A model generated the notes under the pieces. That model ran no database searches, was not told the DNA's origin, and worked only from the letters and a program-made list of their open reading frames with translations. Shown here piece by piece: positions 21,840-30,846 of a DNA stretch of 35,972 bases (within the stretch, counting starts at the first letter, position 1; each line of letters starts with the position of its first letter). Made by a program: the position numbers and the translations under genes. The DNA lies in NCBI GenBank assembly GCA_002723115.1, contig PBNL01000043.1, positions 1-35,972 on the forward strand. Reading direction: 5' to 3'. Source of the DNA: Methanobacteriota archaeon (GTDB lineage: Bacteria; Bacteroidota; Bacteroidia; Flavobacteriales_D; Sanyastnellaceae).

Positions 21840-24079
21840 TACTTGATGATTTTAGCATTGTTTGAATGAACAAACATTGTCTCACCTAATCCGTGATATC
21901 TCTCAAACAAAGCGCCATGATCAGCTGCAAGTTCTCCATCTAGGAAGCCTAGAATAACTAGGTCAGCACCACCTGATTTATTGACAATCTTTTGGGTTAC
22001 TTCTTCCTCGCTATTTGTTTGTATAAACTCGATATTTTGCTCGGCAATAGGAATTCTTCCTTCAAGGATTTGGTCTCTAATTTTTGTTGCATGCTCATCA
22101 TCCGACCCCTGGTGAATGAAGAATACTGAAATGCTAGCTTCTCCCCATTCAGGATGAGATTGAATAATGTATGCAAGCAAAATCATCAAGCTAGCGTTAT
22201 CCCCATCATCAGGAGTAATCCAAAGATGGATGTCATGCTTATTTCCATAAGCTCTACCACTACTTCTAAGAAGAACGTGATCTAGATCTGCTGCCTCAAG
22301 TATCGCTAGGTTATCGAGAAGCTGGTCTCTGTTTTCTATATTCTTAGGATCGTATTCCATTAGAAATAGATTGTTACCCTTACCGCTTAAACCTGGGAGC
22401 TGAACACATTGAGCAATTGCTGAAGTGAAAGATGGAGATATAATTGTATCTAAGTGAACTCTGCTATGGCTACCCCTTGCCCAATCAACTAATTCTTTCT
22501 GAGATTGTTTGGCCTCCTTCTTAGTATCAGAATTAAGGAATCCTTTGATGAAATGCATATAAGTTCCAAATCCATGTCTATGAGCAATCCACCTTACCAT
22601 ATCATATCCCTCTCTCCTTTTGAAACTATCAGGAGATATTGCTAGAACAAAAGGACGCCATCCTGCTTCATCTTCGAAATGATCATCGTCATTCATTTGA
22701 AGAGCAAGCTGGAGTGATCGGGTGATTTGGAATATGATGCCTTTAAACAGCCTCACCATACCACTTTGATTTCCCTTTCTTGCAACCCAAGCATGAATCA
22801 GAATCATAATAACAATACTCGCTATAGCGTAAGGAGTATTCATACCAAACATCAAAGCAATACATAATACAGCGCCTTCTAAGCTTATTGACCAATGTGA
22901 CTTAAACGTTGGTCTATAACTAGGATCTGCAGCCATGTATTCGAGGAATGAAACAAGGCAAATGGCACCATATGTAACCATAAAGAACATCGAAATGATT
23001 TCAGCTACAGCGTTAATGTCTCCTATAGAAACAAATGCAAAACCTATCAAACATGTAATAAACGAAGCCCTAACTGGTTCATTTGTCACACCCTTGCCCT
23101 TACTCAACCATTCGGACATGTTATCTGGGAATACACCATCTACTGCAAGTGCCTGAAGTGTTCTTGGTGCAATCATTACTGAGCCGAGAGCTGAACTAAT
23201 TGCAGCTGCAGCAAGGCCTATAGCAATCATAGGTGGCCACACAGATATCTTTTCCATGTATAACTCATCCATTGCCAAGTGTTCTAATGGCGCAGACCAC
23301 CACAATTTGAAAGAAACAGCGACGTACACAACTATACCTACAATAGTGGCATAAATGGTGCCCTTAGGTATACTAATTCTTGGATCTTTCAAGTCTCCAC
23401 TAAGCCCTAGGCCTGCAGCAATGCCGGTAAATGCGGGGAATATGAAAGTAAAAACTTCGAAGAAGCCGTAACGATTAATCGTTCCTGTCGGTGTATGAAG
23501 AATTTCAGGAATTGTTGCTGTAGGATCAAGGTTGGGGTTTCCTGGTCCTGATCCTATGAAAAAGCTAATCAATGCGACAACTAATGCTGCGACAACTACA
23601 TAAAGGGCTTTAACTCCAACGTTAGCCCCTTTTGTTAGCATTAACAAAGTCAGCAATCCCATCATACCTAGATTAACCCATAGAGGATCTAAGGCAACTC
23701 CATATTGGAGTTCTATCCAAGCTAAAAGCCCCCTTATTGAAACGGTAAAGGCAATTATATAGAAAGCCACACTTATTGCTTGGGATAGGAATAAAGTGAT
23801 TCCAATAGATCCTCCAATGTTTAGCCCAAAAGATCTTGATATCATGAAATATGCTCCACCACCTTCAACCTTTTGGTTTGTTGCAATCTCAGCAACAGCA
23901 AGAGCTGCAGGGATTGTAACCATATGGCCGACAAGAATGATGAGAAGGGTTTGGATTAATCCTACGTGAGCAATAGAATATCCAAATCTCAGAAAGAGAA
24001 TGGCTCCTAAAATTGTTGAAACAGCCGTTAAGAAAACCGGCCATGTTCCCATCGTCTTTTGTTGCTCCCCTGGAATCAT
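21839..24079 (-). CDS. SLC12-like (cation-chloride cotransporter / APC family) transporter
   Basis: A 746-residue membrane protein with about 12 transmembrane segments in the first 450 residues, starting with TWPVFLTAVSTILGAILFLRFGY and the conserved VEGGGAYFMISRSFGLNIGG loop. This resembles the bacterial relatives of Na-K-Cl cotransporters in the APC superfamily. The C-terminal 280 residues are soluble and resemble the SLC12 cytoplasmic domain, with a Rossmann-like end (GGADLVILGFLDGEL). The substrate cannot be read from the sequence. ATG 24079 has a poor TATATTGT element 6 bases upstream. It is probably cotranscribed with aroQ. Confidence 0.8.
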   Translation of the reverse strand: MIPGEQQKTMGTWPVFLTAVSTILGAILFLRFGYSIAHVGLIQTLLIILVGHMVTIPAALAVAEIATNQKVEGGGAYFMISRSFGLNIGGSIGITLFLSQAISVAFYIIAFTVSIRGLLAWIELQYGVALDPLWVNLGMMGLLTLLMLTKGANVGVKALYVVVAALVVALISFFIGSGPGNPNLDPTATIPEILHTPTGTINRYGFFEVFTFIFPAFTGIAAGLGLSGDLKDPRISIPKGTIYATIVGIVVYVAVSFKLWWSAPLEHLAMDELYMEKISVWPPMIAIGLAAAAISSALGSVMIAPRTLQALAVDGVFPDNMSEWLSKGKGVTNEPVRASFITCLIGFAFVSIGDINAVAEIISMFFMVTYGAICLVSFLEYMAADPSYRPTFKSHWSISLEGAVLCIALMFGMNTPYAIASIVIMILIHAWVARKGNQSGMVRLFKGIIFQITRSLQLALQMNDDDHFEDEAGWRPFVLAISPDSFKRREGYDMVRWIAHRHGFGTYMHFIKGFLNSDTKKEAKQSQKELVDWARGSHSRVHLDTIISPSFTSAIAQCVQLPGLSGKGNNLFLMEYDPKNIENRDQLLDNLAILEAADLDHVLLRSSGRAYGNKHDIHLWITPDDGDNASLMILLAYIIQSHPEWGEASISVFFIHQGSDDEHATKIRDQILEGRIPIAEQNIEFIQTNSEEEVTQKIVNKSGGADLVILGFLDGELAADHGALFERYHGLGETMFVHSNNAKIIK

Positions 24080-24106
24080 ATCTGCACAATATACGCCGTC
24101 AAATTC

Positions 24107-24922
24107 TTACCACATAAGAGAAGTATGAACAGGCAAATGATCGGAAATGTAGTACCCATGCTTGATGTACTCATCCGCACAAGTCCAAACACCATGTGCA
24201 CCCCTCACCATGATGTAATCGATCCTTGAACTTCCTTTAGAAGCAGGTTCAAAAGTGGTGTAAGTACCAAAGCCCCTTCTACATCTAGTATCCGAGTGGT
24301 AATATGTATCAATCAGACCGCCTTCTGTAAGGGTTTGGATTTCAGGTGTATCATCTTCAGCATTAAAATCGCCTAACACAACAACTGCATCTGCTCTACC
24401 TCCTAGTGACCAACCACTTATAAGATTTGCAGCCCCTTCCCTAGCCTCACTACTCATATGTGACCAATGGGAATTTATGACTTTGATAGTTTTACCTGAT
24501 GATCTTTGATGAAGAAGTACGATAGATGCAATTCTTGGCATATCAGCATCCCATCCTATTGCACCTTCCTCTTGCCAAAACTCAGCCAACCACCTAGTTT
24601 CAGAATGGATCAAATCGTATTTCTCCTTTTGCCAGAAAATTGGGCATGCTTCACCAGAACCGTCCTCCTCTCGACCTCTGGAATATGAATTCATCCAAGG
24701 CATTCCCGTTTTCAAGTCTTTAAGCTGATTAGGCAAAACCTCCTGAAAACCAACGATATCAAAATTAGCAACAGCTTTAACAACTTCTACCTTTCTTTCC
24801 TCCCAGGTGAGTGGGTCATTTGGATTATCGTATCTAATGTTAAACGTTGAAACAGTCCATTCATCAGTACTCTGCAAAGTAAATAGAATGGGTAAAACAG
24901 CTAATGCAAGTACTTTATACAT
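24107..24922 (-). CDS. Exported endonuclease/exonuclease/phosphatase-fold protein
   Basis: A 271-residue protein with an N-terminal hydrophobic signal (MYKVLALAVLPILFTLQS) and the metal-dependent EEP fold: STFNIRYD near residue 25 (metal Asn), VGFQEV near 58 (metal Glu), INSHWSHMS (catalytic His), VVLGDFNAEDD (Asp/Asn) and ISDHLPVH (terminal Asp-His). Substrate may be a phosphodiester lipid, sugar phosphate or nucleic acid. Export suggests periplasmic or extracellular action. The start has TAAATTTG 7 bases upstream and the gene is divergent from rlmD with a 54-base gap. The stop lies 27 bases before the transporter start. Confidence 0.85.
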   Translation of the reverse strand: MYKVLALAVLPILFTLQSTDEWTVSTFNIRYDNPNDPLTWEERKVEVVKAVANFDIVGFQEVLPNQLKDLKTGMPWMNSYSRGREEDGSGEACPIFWQKEKYDLIHSETRWLAEFWQEEGAIGWDADMPRIASIVLLHQRSSGKTIKVINSHWSHMSSEAREGAANLISGWSLGGRADAVVVLGDFNAEDDTPEIQTLTEGGLIDTYYHSDTRCRRGFGTYTTFEPASKGSSRIDYIMVRGAHGVWTCADEYIKHGYYISDHLPVHTSLMW

Positions 24923-24929
24923 GGTTGAG

Positions 24930-24937
24930 CAAATTTA
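24930..24937 (-). promoter_or_regulatory. -7 box 7 bases before the EEP-fold gene
   Basis: TAAATTTG on the minus strand, perfect TAnnTTTG, ending seven bases before ATG 24922. It shares a 54-base gap with the divergent rlmD promoter. Confidence 0.5.
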
Positions 24938-24960
24938 GCCGTTACAGGTGCAACCATCAG

Positions 24961-24968
24961 TACATTTG
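24961..24968 (+). promoter_or_regulatory. -7 box 8 bases before rlmD
   Basis: TACATTTG, perfect TAnnTTTG, ending eight bases before ATG 24977. The leader would be a few bases at most. Confidence 0.5.
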
Positions 24969-24976
24969 CAATCGAA

Positions 24977-26452
24977 ATGGGAAGACAAAGAATGTTCAAG
25001 AAGGGGCATGTCCTCGAAGCAACTATAACTGGGCTTGCTTTTGGTGGAAAGGGAGTTGCAAAAATCCCTACAGACTTGGGTGATTTTACCATTTTTATTC
25101 AAAACACATTTCCAGGCCAAACAGTAAAAGCACAAGTTATTACTTGCAAAAGAAGACACGCTGAATGCAGGCTTATGCAAGTTCTAACACATGCTCCCGA
25201 AGAAGAGAATATTTCTTTTCAACCTATTCCAGGAGCACCATATGCCACTTTTCCTATTGAAGTACAACACAAGTACAAAGAGGAAACTACAATAGATCTT
25301 TTTAAGCGAATTGCAGGCATCGAAAAGCCTGAGGAGCTTTATAAAGGGTTGGTTTCTTCACCTAGTGTTTGGCATTACAGAAATAAAATGGAGTATAGCT
25401 TTTCATCTATACTTCACGATTTAGAAACAGGAGAAAAGGTTGATGGGTTTGGTCTAGGGTTTAAACATCGTGGTACATGGTGGGCCGTAGAAAACCTAGA
25501 CAGTGATTCTGGATTATTTGACAAACAAGTTGAATCAGATTTAAGAAAGATCAGACTTTGGTGTGAAGCTACAGGATTACCAGCTTGGCATCCACCTCAG
25601 AGAAGAGGGTTTTTTCGATTCTTTGTAGTTAGGCGCAGTATAGCTGAGAATTCTCTTTTGATAAACTTAGTTACCACATCTGGCGGTGAAGGGAAATTTG
25701 ATCCGAATGAATTTGTTGAATTTATGAAGAGTTTATGGGGAGAAAGGGTTGCTGGCATCCTTCATACCATCAATGATGATATCGGAGAACGTGTTGAAGC
25801 TAGACAGGGAAACAGTAAACTAATTTTCGGAAGAGAACGCATTACTGAGAAGTTACATGGGTTAAAGTTTGACATTAGTTTAAGTAGTTTTTTCCAGACT
25901 AATCCTCAAAGTGCTGAAAGGCTGTATTCTGAAGTTCTTAGTCTTGCTTTAGAAAAAAATCTTGGTGGAAAAGACGCTGTAGTATTAGACTTGTTTTGTG
26001 GGACAGGAACTATCTCTCAGCTTCTTGCAAAAGAACATAATGGACAAGTAGTTGGGGTTGACATTGTTGAATCAGCCATTGAGGATGCTAGGATAAGTGC
26101 TGAGCGCAATGGATCAACAAACATTCAATTTTATGCCGCAGATGTAGGAAAATTTCTCTTAGAATATCCTGAATACAGAGGAAAGATTAGAACTTTAGTA
26201 ATGGATCCCCCACGTGCAGGAATATCTCCTAAATCACTAAGAAAAGTAATAAGGTTACAGGCTGACAGAATGGTTTATGTGAGTTGCAACCCTGCAACTC
26301 AGGCGAGAGACATTGCAACCCTTGCTGAAAATGGATATAGATTGGTTCAATTCAAATTAGTTGATCAATTTCCGCATACCTCACATGTAGAATCTGTATC
26401 TTTATTTGAAAGAATAGAAGGATTTGTCACTAAAATTGACCTCAATAGATGA
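24977..26452 (+). CDS. rlmD: 23S rRNA (uracil-C5)-methyltransferase, RlmD/TrmA family
   Basis: Methylates C5 of a uridine in 23S rRNA (U1939 in E. coli for RlmD). The 491-residue protein has an N-terminal TRAM domain (KGHVLEATITGLAFGGKGVAKI), the FFQTNPQSAERLY segment, SAM motif LDLFCGTGTISQ, MDPPRAGISPKSL and catalytic Cys in YVSCNPATQARD. The C-terminus DQFPHTSHVESVSLFER is typical. The iron-sulfur cysteines of E. coli RlmD (CX5CX2C near residue 81) are missing; the region reads ISFQPIPGAPYATFPIE without cysteine. Exact uridine target is therefore not certain. The stop overlaps the next gene by 4 bases. Confidence 0.85.
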   Translation: MGRQRMFKKGHVLEATITGLAFGGKGVAKIPTDLGDFTIFIQNTFPGQTVKAQVITCKRRHAECRLMQVLTHAPEEENISFQPIPGAPYATFPIEVQHKYKEETTIDLFKRIAGIEKPEELYKGLVSSPSVWHYRNKMEYSFSSILHDLETGEKVDGFGLGFKHRGTWWAVENLDSDSGLFDKQVESDLRKIRLWCEATGLPAWHPPQRRGFFRFFVVRRSIAENSLLINLVTTSGGEGKFDPNEFVEFMKSLWGERVAGILHTINDDIGERVEARQGNSKLIFGRERITEKLHGLKFDISLSSFFQTNPQSAERLYSEVLSLALEKNLGGKDAVVLDLFCGTGTISQLLAKEHNGQVVGVDIVESAIEDARISAERNGSTNIQFYAADVGKFLLEYPEYRGKIRTLVMDPPRAGISPKSLRKVIRLQADRMVYVSCNPATQARDIATLAENGYRLVQFKLVDQFPHTSHVESVSLFERIEGFVTKIDLNR

Positions 26453-26961
26453 AGAGAAATAAAATTTTAAATAGCGACCAAATCAAGCGCAAGCTTGAGA
26501 GAATGGCCCGTCAAATCCTTGAAAATCACTATTCTGAAAAAGAGCTTATCCTTCTAGGCATTAAAGGACAGGGGCTTGAAGTTGCTAATAGATTAGTTGA
26601 AATATTAAACTCTATAGGAAAGATTAAAGTAGTCTCAGAGTCTATTTCATTTAAAAAGAATGACCCCATTAATAGTGAAATCAAGTGTAGCTGTGAAGAG
26701 AGTCATTTTGAAGGCAAAGTAGTAGTGGTCGTAGACGATGTACTCAATTCTGGTAGGACAATGATTTACGCTGTTAAACACGTTTTAGACACTGAGCCAA
26801 AGGGTGTATATACTGCAACCTTAGTTGATAGAATTCATCGTTCATTTCCAGTAAGAGCTGATTACTGTGGTTTGTCTTTATCTACTCACGTAGACCAACA
26901 CATAAGTGTAGCTCTTGACAAAAAAGATGAGGACAAGGATTCTGTATTTCTAGAGTTATAA
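26449..26961 (+). CDS. PyrR-like phosphoribosyltransferase-domain protein
   Basis: A 170-residue type I PRTase fold. The PRPP-binding motif VVVVDDVLNSGRTM is at about 88-101, preceded by a GIKGQGLEVANRL loop and followed by LVDRIHRSFPVRADYCG, a layout close to PyrR (uracil phosphoribosyltransferase and pyrimidine attenuation regulator). Whether it binds RNA or is an enzyme cannot be told. The ATG overlaps the rlmD stop by 4 bases, so it is translated with an rRNA-modifying enzyme. The end overlaps aroK by 6 bases, tail to tail. No pyrimidine gene is in the neighbourhood. Confidence 0.8.
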   Translation: MKRNKILNSDQIKRKLERMARQILENHYSEKELILLGIKGQGLEVANRLVEILNSIGKIKVVSESISFKKNDPINSEIKCSCEESHFEGKVVVVVDDVLNSGRTMIYAVKHVLDTEPKGVYTATLVDRIHRSFPVRADYCGLSLSTHVDQHISVALDKKDEDKDSVFLEL

Positions 26962-27483
26962 AACCTCTCTCATCCTCCAGCCTATAGATTCCAATTTGGC
27001 TTCTATTAGCTCATCATTGTATTCCTCTTCCTCCCACTTTGAATTTGCTCCTGAATACGAAGATGCTCGAGTTAAGAGTTGACGACCTATAGTCCTTTCC
27101 AAATCATTGTCCTTCACATCAGCAAGTAATGGTCTGTTTTTACAGTTCCCTTTAAGTCTATTTGCAAGAATTTTTGGAGTCACACTTAAGTGAACAACTA
27201 CACCGTGTCTCCTCATCCATTCCATAGCTCCTTTAGCACAGGGAGTACCTCCTCCTGTTGCAATAACAGAACTAGGACGTGCTACAATCTCTCTTAATAG
27301 TTCAGATTCCTCGGTCCTAAAAGCTTCTAACCCAAAGTCATTGATGAAATCACTTATACTGCAACCAAATCTCTCTTCTAAGACCTGATCCATATCTACA
27401 AAAGGCTTGTCAATTTTCTTTGCTATCCTTTTCCCGAGCGTTGATTTACCGCTCCCCATATATCCGACAAAAATCAAATGCAT
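26956..27483 (-). CDS. aroK: Shikimate kinase
   Basis: Phosphorylates shikimate at O3 with ATP. The 175 residues match the small NMP-kinase fold. Visible are the P-loop GYMGSGKST (7-15), the DMDQVLEERFG segment with the shikimate-binding Asp, the FRTEESELLRE stretch and GGGTPC, and the LID arginine region NRLKGNCKNRPLL. The start ATG has a weak TAGAATTG box (27502-27509) about 18 bases upstream. Only aroQ of the same pathway is nearby. Confidence 0.95.
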   Translation of the reverse strand: MHLIFVGYMGSGKSTLGKRIAKKIDKPFVDMDQVLEERFGCSISDFINDFGLEAFRTEESELLREIVARPSSVIATGGGTPCAKGAMEWMRRHGVVVHLSVTPKILANRLKGNCKNRPLLADVKDNDLERTIGRQLLTRASSYSGANSKWEEEEYNDELIEAKLESIGWRMREVL

Positions 27484-27517
27484 ATCACAGTAGTTCTAAT
27501 ACAATTCTAGTGCATCA

Positions 27518-28135
27518 TTATCTAACTCTCACATCAAACATGTGAATTCCTTCAAGGTTACCTGTTAACAAATCTCCCTTTTTCACAGAACCTACACCTG
27601 CTGGTGTACCCGTAAATATCAGATCACCCGTCTTAAGTGTCATATACTTAGACAAGTAGACAATTAAGTCATCAACTGAGAAAATCATTTGTGAAGAATT
27701 TCCACTCTGGACAACTTCCTCATTTTTTTTCAATTCAAAATTCAAATTCTGAATATCACCACCTAAATCTTTCAATGAAACAAATTCATGTGACACAACA
27801 GCCGAGCCATCAAATCCTTTTGCTTTTTCCCAAGGATGACCATTTGACTTTAGTTGAGTTTGAACATCTCTAGCTGTAAAATCTATACCAAGCCCTACCA
27901 TTGAGTAATATCTAGGTGCAAATTTCTTTTGAATACCCTTACCTAGTTTTCTAATCTTGATGACCAACTCAACTTCATAGTGCACATCGTCAGTCCAATC
28001 AGGAAGATAAAAAGCGTGTTTCCTTGTAAGTATAGAGCTATCAGGCTTCAGGAAAAAAAGTGGTTCTTCAGGAACTTTATTTCCTAATTCTTCAGCGTGC
28101 TGCTTATAATTCCGTCCAATGCAAATGATCTTCAT
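27518..28135 (-). CDS. Fumarylacetoacetate hydrolase family protein
   Basis: A 205-residue protein of the small FAH branch (acylpyruvase/YcgM type, also related to oxaloacetate tautomerases). The start CIGRNYKQHAEELGN and PLFFLKPDSSIL are typical. The metal-binding acidic residues are visible in VHYEVELVIKI and the GLGIDFTARDVQ segment, and the C-terminal FTGTPAGVGSVKKGD loop is conserved. It probably cleaves or isomerises a 2-oxo acid with Mg or Mn. Its start overlaps the upstream glycosylphosphotransferase stop by 4 bases, although the functions look unrelated. Confidence 0.88.
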   Translation of the reverse strand: MKIICIGRNYKQHAEELGNKVPEEPLFFLKPDSSILTRKHAFYLPDWTDDVHYEVELVIKIRKLGKGIQKKFAPRYYSMVGLGIDFTARDVQTQLKSNGHPWEKAKGFDGSAVVSHEFVSLKDLGGDIQNLNFELKKNEEVVQSGNSSQMIFSVDDLIVYLSKYMTLKTGDLIFTGTPAGVGSVKKGDLLTGNLEGIHMFDVRVR

Positions 28136-29559
28136 TTCCCAGAGCCTTTAATAACTGTTCTAATTGTGTACATAAGAATCTTAAAGTCCAATGCTAAAGT
28201 CATATTCTCAATATACATTACATCAAATCTGAGCCTTTGCAACATCTCTGTTACATTCTCTGCATAACCATATTTAACCTGACCCCAAGAAGTAATCCCT
28301 GGTCTAACTTTTTGCAAATGAGTATAGTGTGGTGCCTTCTCCTTAATCTTTTCTATAAAGTATTGACGTTCCGGACGAGGCCCAACTAACGACATCTCTC
28401 CTATCAACACATTCCAAAACTGTGGTAACTCATCAAGTCGCAATTTTCTCATCCACCTACCTGACGAAGTAATTCTTGGATCATCCCCTGAACTCAATTT
28501 AGGAGTGCCTTGTTCAGCATCCATCCTCATAGTTCTGAATTTAATAATCATAAATGGAACACCATATTTTCCTATTCTCTCTTGTTTATAAAAGACTGAG
28601 CCTTTTGATGATCTTTTTACAGCTATTGCTAAACAGAGATAAACAGGAAGTAATGTTATTAATGCACTAAGTGATGCTCCTACGTCTATTCCTCTTTTAA
28701 CCACTCTTTGCCAATTAGGCATAACCAACCTATCCACATGAATTAATGGAGTACCATATACAGCACCAGTCCTCACGTTTCCACTCAACATATCGTAAAG
28801 ATTTGGAACAACTTTAATACTGACTCCTTTCCCTTCAGAAAGAACTATAAGGTCAACTGTCTTCTTTCTGTCTTTAGGCTCTATTGCAACAATAACTTCT
28901 TCAATGTTTTCGTCGTCAATAATTTTAGACAAATCGTTAACTCCACCTAATCGTGGTAGGTTTTCTGATAACTTAGGATCAACGTCGTTTATTTGAATGA
29001 ATCCTCTTAGATCAAATCCAGATGACAGCGTTTCACCTTGAATGTCATTTACCAATTGAACAGCAGTATCAGCTCCTCCCAACACTAATGTCTTAAAGGC
29101 CCACTCACCATTTCTGATCTTTTTAAGCGTCCTTGCAACTACACTCCACCTAAACAATAATGTGAGAGAAAAATGGGCACCGAATAGTACTCCCAAAGTC
29201 TTGTAATATTGATCATAACTATTTATGTAGTCATCTATTAACAAACTGAAGAATAGCACAAGAGAACCAATTGTAGTTGCTTTGAGAGTTTGGACTAATT
29301 CTAAGACTCTATACCTACGCCTTGGATTTAAATACATGCCCATTACTGCGTAAAGACTCATCCAAAACAAAGGCACTACAATCACTCCTAAGACATATTT
29401 TGAATCAAATTGCCATTCACCTGTATAAGTGCTCCAAATTTTTTCTATTTCAACTTTTCTATAAGCATATAGAATTGTCCAAGCAATTGCTGCAGCCAAA
29501 TAGTCAACTAATGCATAGTGCATTGGCAATGCTCTATCCACAATCCTCCTACCCTTCAT
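28132..29559 (-). CDS. Polyprenyl glycosylphosphotransferase, WcaJ/WbaP-like
   Basis: Starts a surface glycan by moving a sugar-1-phosphate onto undecaprenyl phosphate at the inner membrane. The 475-residue protein has four N-terminal membrane helices (to about residue 120), a Rossmann-like CoA-binding-like domain (TLVLGGADTAVQL, about 148-260) and the C-terminal catalytic domain: KRGIDVGASLSAL helix, FYKQERIG, IKFRTMRMDAE, LDELPQFWNVLIGEMSLVGPRPE and RPGITSWGQVKYGY. The start overlaps the stop of the lipoprotein gene upstream by one base. No other glycan genes follow in the window. Confidence 0.93.
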   Translation of the reverse strand: MKGRRIVDRALPMHYALVDYLAAAIAWTILYAYRKVEIEKIWSTYTGEWQFDSKYVLGVIVVPLFWMSLYAVMGMYLNPRRRYRVLELVQTLKATTIGSLVLFFSLLIDDYINSYDQYYKTLGVLFGAHFSLTLLFRWSVVARTLKKIRNGEWAFKTLVLGGADTAVQLVNDIQGETLSSGFDLRGFIQINDVDPKLSENLPRLGGVNDLSKIIDDENIEEVIVAIEPKDRKKTVDLIVLSEGKGVSIKVVPNLYDMLSGNVRTGAVYGTPLIHVDRLVMPNWQRVVKRGIDVGASLSALITLLPVYLCLAIAVKRSSKGSVFYKQERIGKYGVPFMIIKFRTMRMDAEQGTPKLSSGDDPRITSSGRWMRKLRLDELPQFWNVLIGEMSLVGPRPERQYFIEKIKEKAPHYTHLQKVRPGITSWGQVKYGYAENVTEMLQRLRFDVMYIENMTLALDFKILMYTIRTVIKGSGK

Positions 29560-30422
29560 TAGTAGTGCACAATTTTAAAGTTGTCAACTAACACAAAACT
29601 TGAGTCAAGACCTGGATCTAGAATTGCGTCAAGGGTGATTTCAAATCCATAAGCACTTGGATGTGACCATACCAATGGCCCTAAATCCAAATACATTTTC
29701 TTCCACTCTTCTGGTGTAGGATGTAGCACAATGATTGGAACTCTTTCTGGAGTAGAACCTCCAATCACCTCTAATCCTACAGCAAATGAATTATCACAAC
29801 GATAATTGAACTCCATCCAAATCGGCCCTGATTTAGGTAAAAAATAAAGCTGCTCTTGAGTAGTTGACGTCAGATGAGTTGCACTATCACCCAATTGAAT
29901 GAATCCACTCGCCTCTCCTTCGAAAACAAGATCTGGATCTGTGGTTCGGACTACTTCGGCAGTGCTAGTTGAATTAGCTTGAAATCTGTTTGCTGATTCA
30001 AAATCCTCACATAGAATAATATTTGCTGCCTCAATGTATTCAGTGTGGTAATCAAATGTACTAGTGTCACCTGGCACAAAGTCAACTAAGATTTCCATAG
30101 ATTCATAAAATGAATATGGCTCCCTAGTTGCAGAAATTCCATTTGCTCTTATTCCTGCACTAATTTCTAAATCAACTAATCCATCTCCATCCTCATCGAT
30201 ATAGGGAATTTTAGCTGGTAAAGGAAAAGCCCCTAGCACATCTGTTGTAGTATGAACCCACACTTCATCAATATCATGAGAACTTGTTCCTTGATCTAAT
30301 GAAGTTGAAAGACTGAACTCTGAAATTTCAATAACATGAGGAATCTCAGGACTATTACCTATTCTTTCACAGCCACACAATAATGCAGCGATAATTAAAA
30401 TAAAAGCTAGCTTACTATTCAC
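29559..30422 (-). CDS. Lipoprotein of unknown function
   Basis: A 287-residue protein starting at GTG 30422 (MNSKLAFILIIAALLCGC). The lipobox LLCGC predicts acylation of the cysteine. The mature part has a short beta-rich section (about 45-135; DIDEVWVHTTTDVLGAF, PYIDEDGDGLV) and a jelly-roll-like C-terminal section (ILCEDFESANRF near 145 to LVDNFKIVHY). That second part resembles carbohydrate-binding sandwiches in layout only. The frame extends upstream to TTG 30431, but GTG 30422 suits the signal and has TAACTTTG 6 bases upstream. It shares one base with the start of the glycosylphosphotransferase, so an envelope role is plausible. Confidence 0.72.
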   Translation of the reverse strand: MNSKLAFILIIAALLCGCERIGNSPEIPHVIEISEFSLSTSLDQGTSSHDIDEVWVHTTTDVLGAFPLPAKIPYIDEDGDGLVDLEISAGIRANGISATREPYSFYESMEILVDFVPGDTSTFDYHTEYIEAANIILCEDFESANRFQANSTSTAEVVRTTDPDLVFEGEASGFIQLGDSATHLTSTTQEQLYFLPKSGPIWMEFNYRCDNSFAVGLEVIGGSTPERVPIIVLHPTPEEWKKMYLDLGPLVWSHPSAYGFEITLDAILDPGLDSSFVLVDNFKIVHY

Positions 30423-30428
30423 GATGCA

Positions 30429-30436
30429 CAAAGTTA
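30429..30436 (-). promoter_or_regulatory. -7 box 6 bases before the lipoprotein start
   Basis: TAACTTTG on the minus strand, perfect TAnnTTTG, ending six bases before GTG 30422. It supports that start and promoter activity inside the cluster. Confidence 0.45.
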
Positions 30437-30452
30437 CTGTCTAGCAAAACCT

Positions 30453-30785
30453 TTACGAGCATCTTACGCATCTTATTGCACCAGGCATTATGATTATTCT
30501 TCCAACTGGAATTTTCTCTCCACAACTTACACATCTACCAAATTTATCCTTACCCAATCTTTTCATTGCATTTTCAAGCCCTTTTACCTGATTTTCCAGT
30601 TGTCTTAATGCTGCTTCATTTACACTTCTATTGTTAATCGCATCCATTCTGCTTACTCTACCAATGGCTTCTGAAGGAGGAATTGGTTTTGTCAATTCCT
30701 TGTACTCTTCAATCCTTTCCATTAGGTCAGACATCTTTTTGTTAATTCTATCTTGAATATCTCTCTTCTCGTCTTGTGTCAACAT
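30453..30785 (-). CDS. DksA/TraR-type C4 zinc-finger protein
   Basis: A 110-residue protein with a coiled-coil-like N-terminal half (residues 3-80, DEKRDIQDRINKKMSDLMER) and a C-terminal zinc finger CVSCGEKIPVGRIIIMPGAIRCVRC (about 85-109, two CX2C pairs). This is the DksA/TraR layout; such proteins bind RNA polymerase through the secondary channel with ppGpp. The length is short, between TraR and full DksA. ATG 30785 is preferred because the LTQDEK segment matches the family start; the frame runs on to GTG 30812. It is upstream of the lipoprotein gene by 30 bases, divergent from fsa. Confidence 0.82.
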   Translation of the reverse strand: MLTQDEKRDIQDRINKKMSDLMERIEEYKELTKPIPPSEAIGRVSRMDAINNRSVNEAALRQLENQVKGLENAMKRLGKDKFGRCVSCGEKIPVGRIIIMPGAIRCVRCS

Positions 30786-30846
30786 GGGTTCAAGATGGTT
30801 AATTTTGCACACGATTGCAATCCTATAATTAATTCTATTTCAGAAA

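Noticed and set aside
24935-25180. 81-codon minus-strand frame with many cysteines over the rlmD start
   Set aside because: It is antisense to the TRAM domain and covers two promoter boxes; the cysteines come from the opposite strand's codons.
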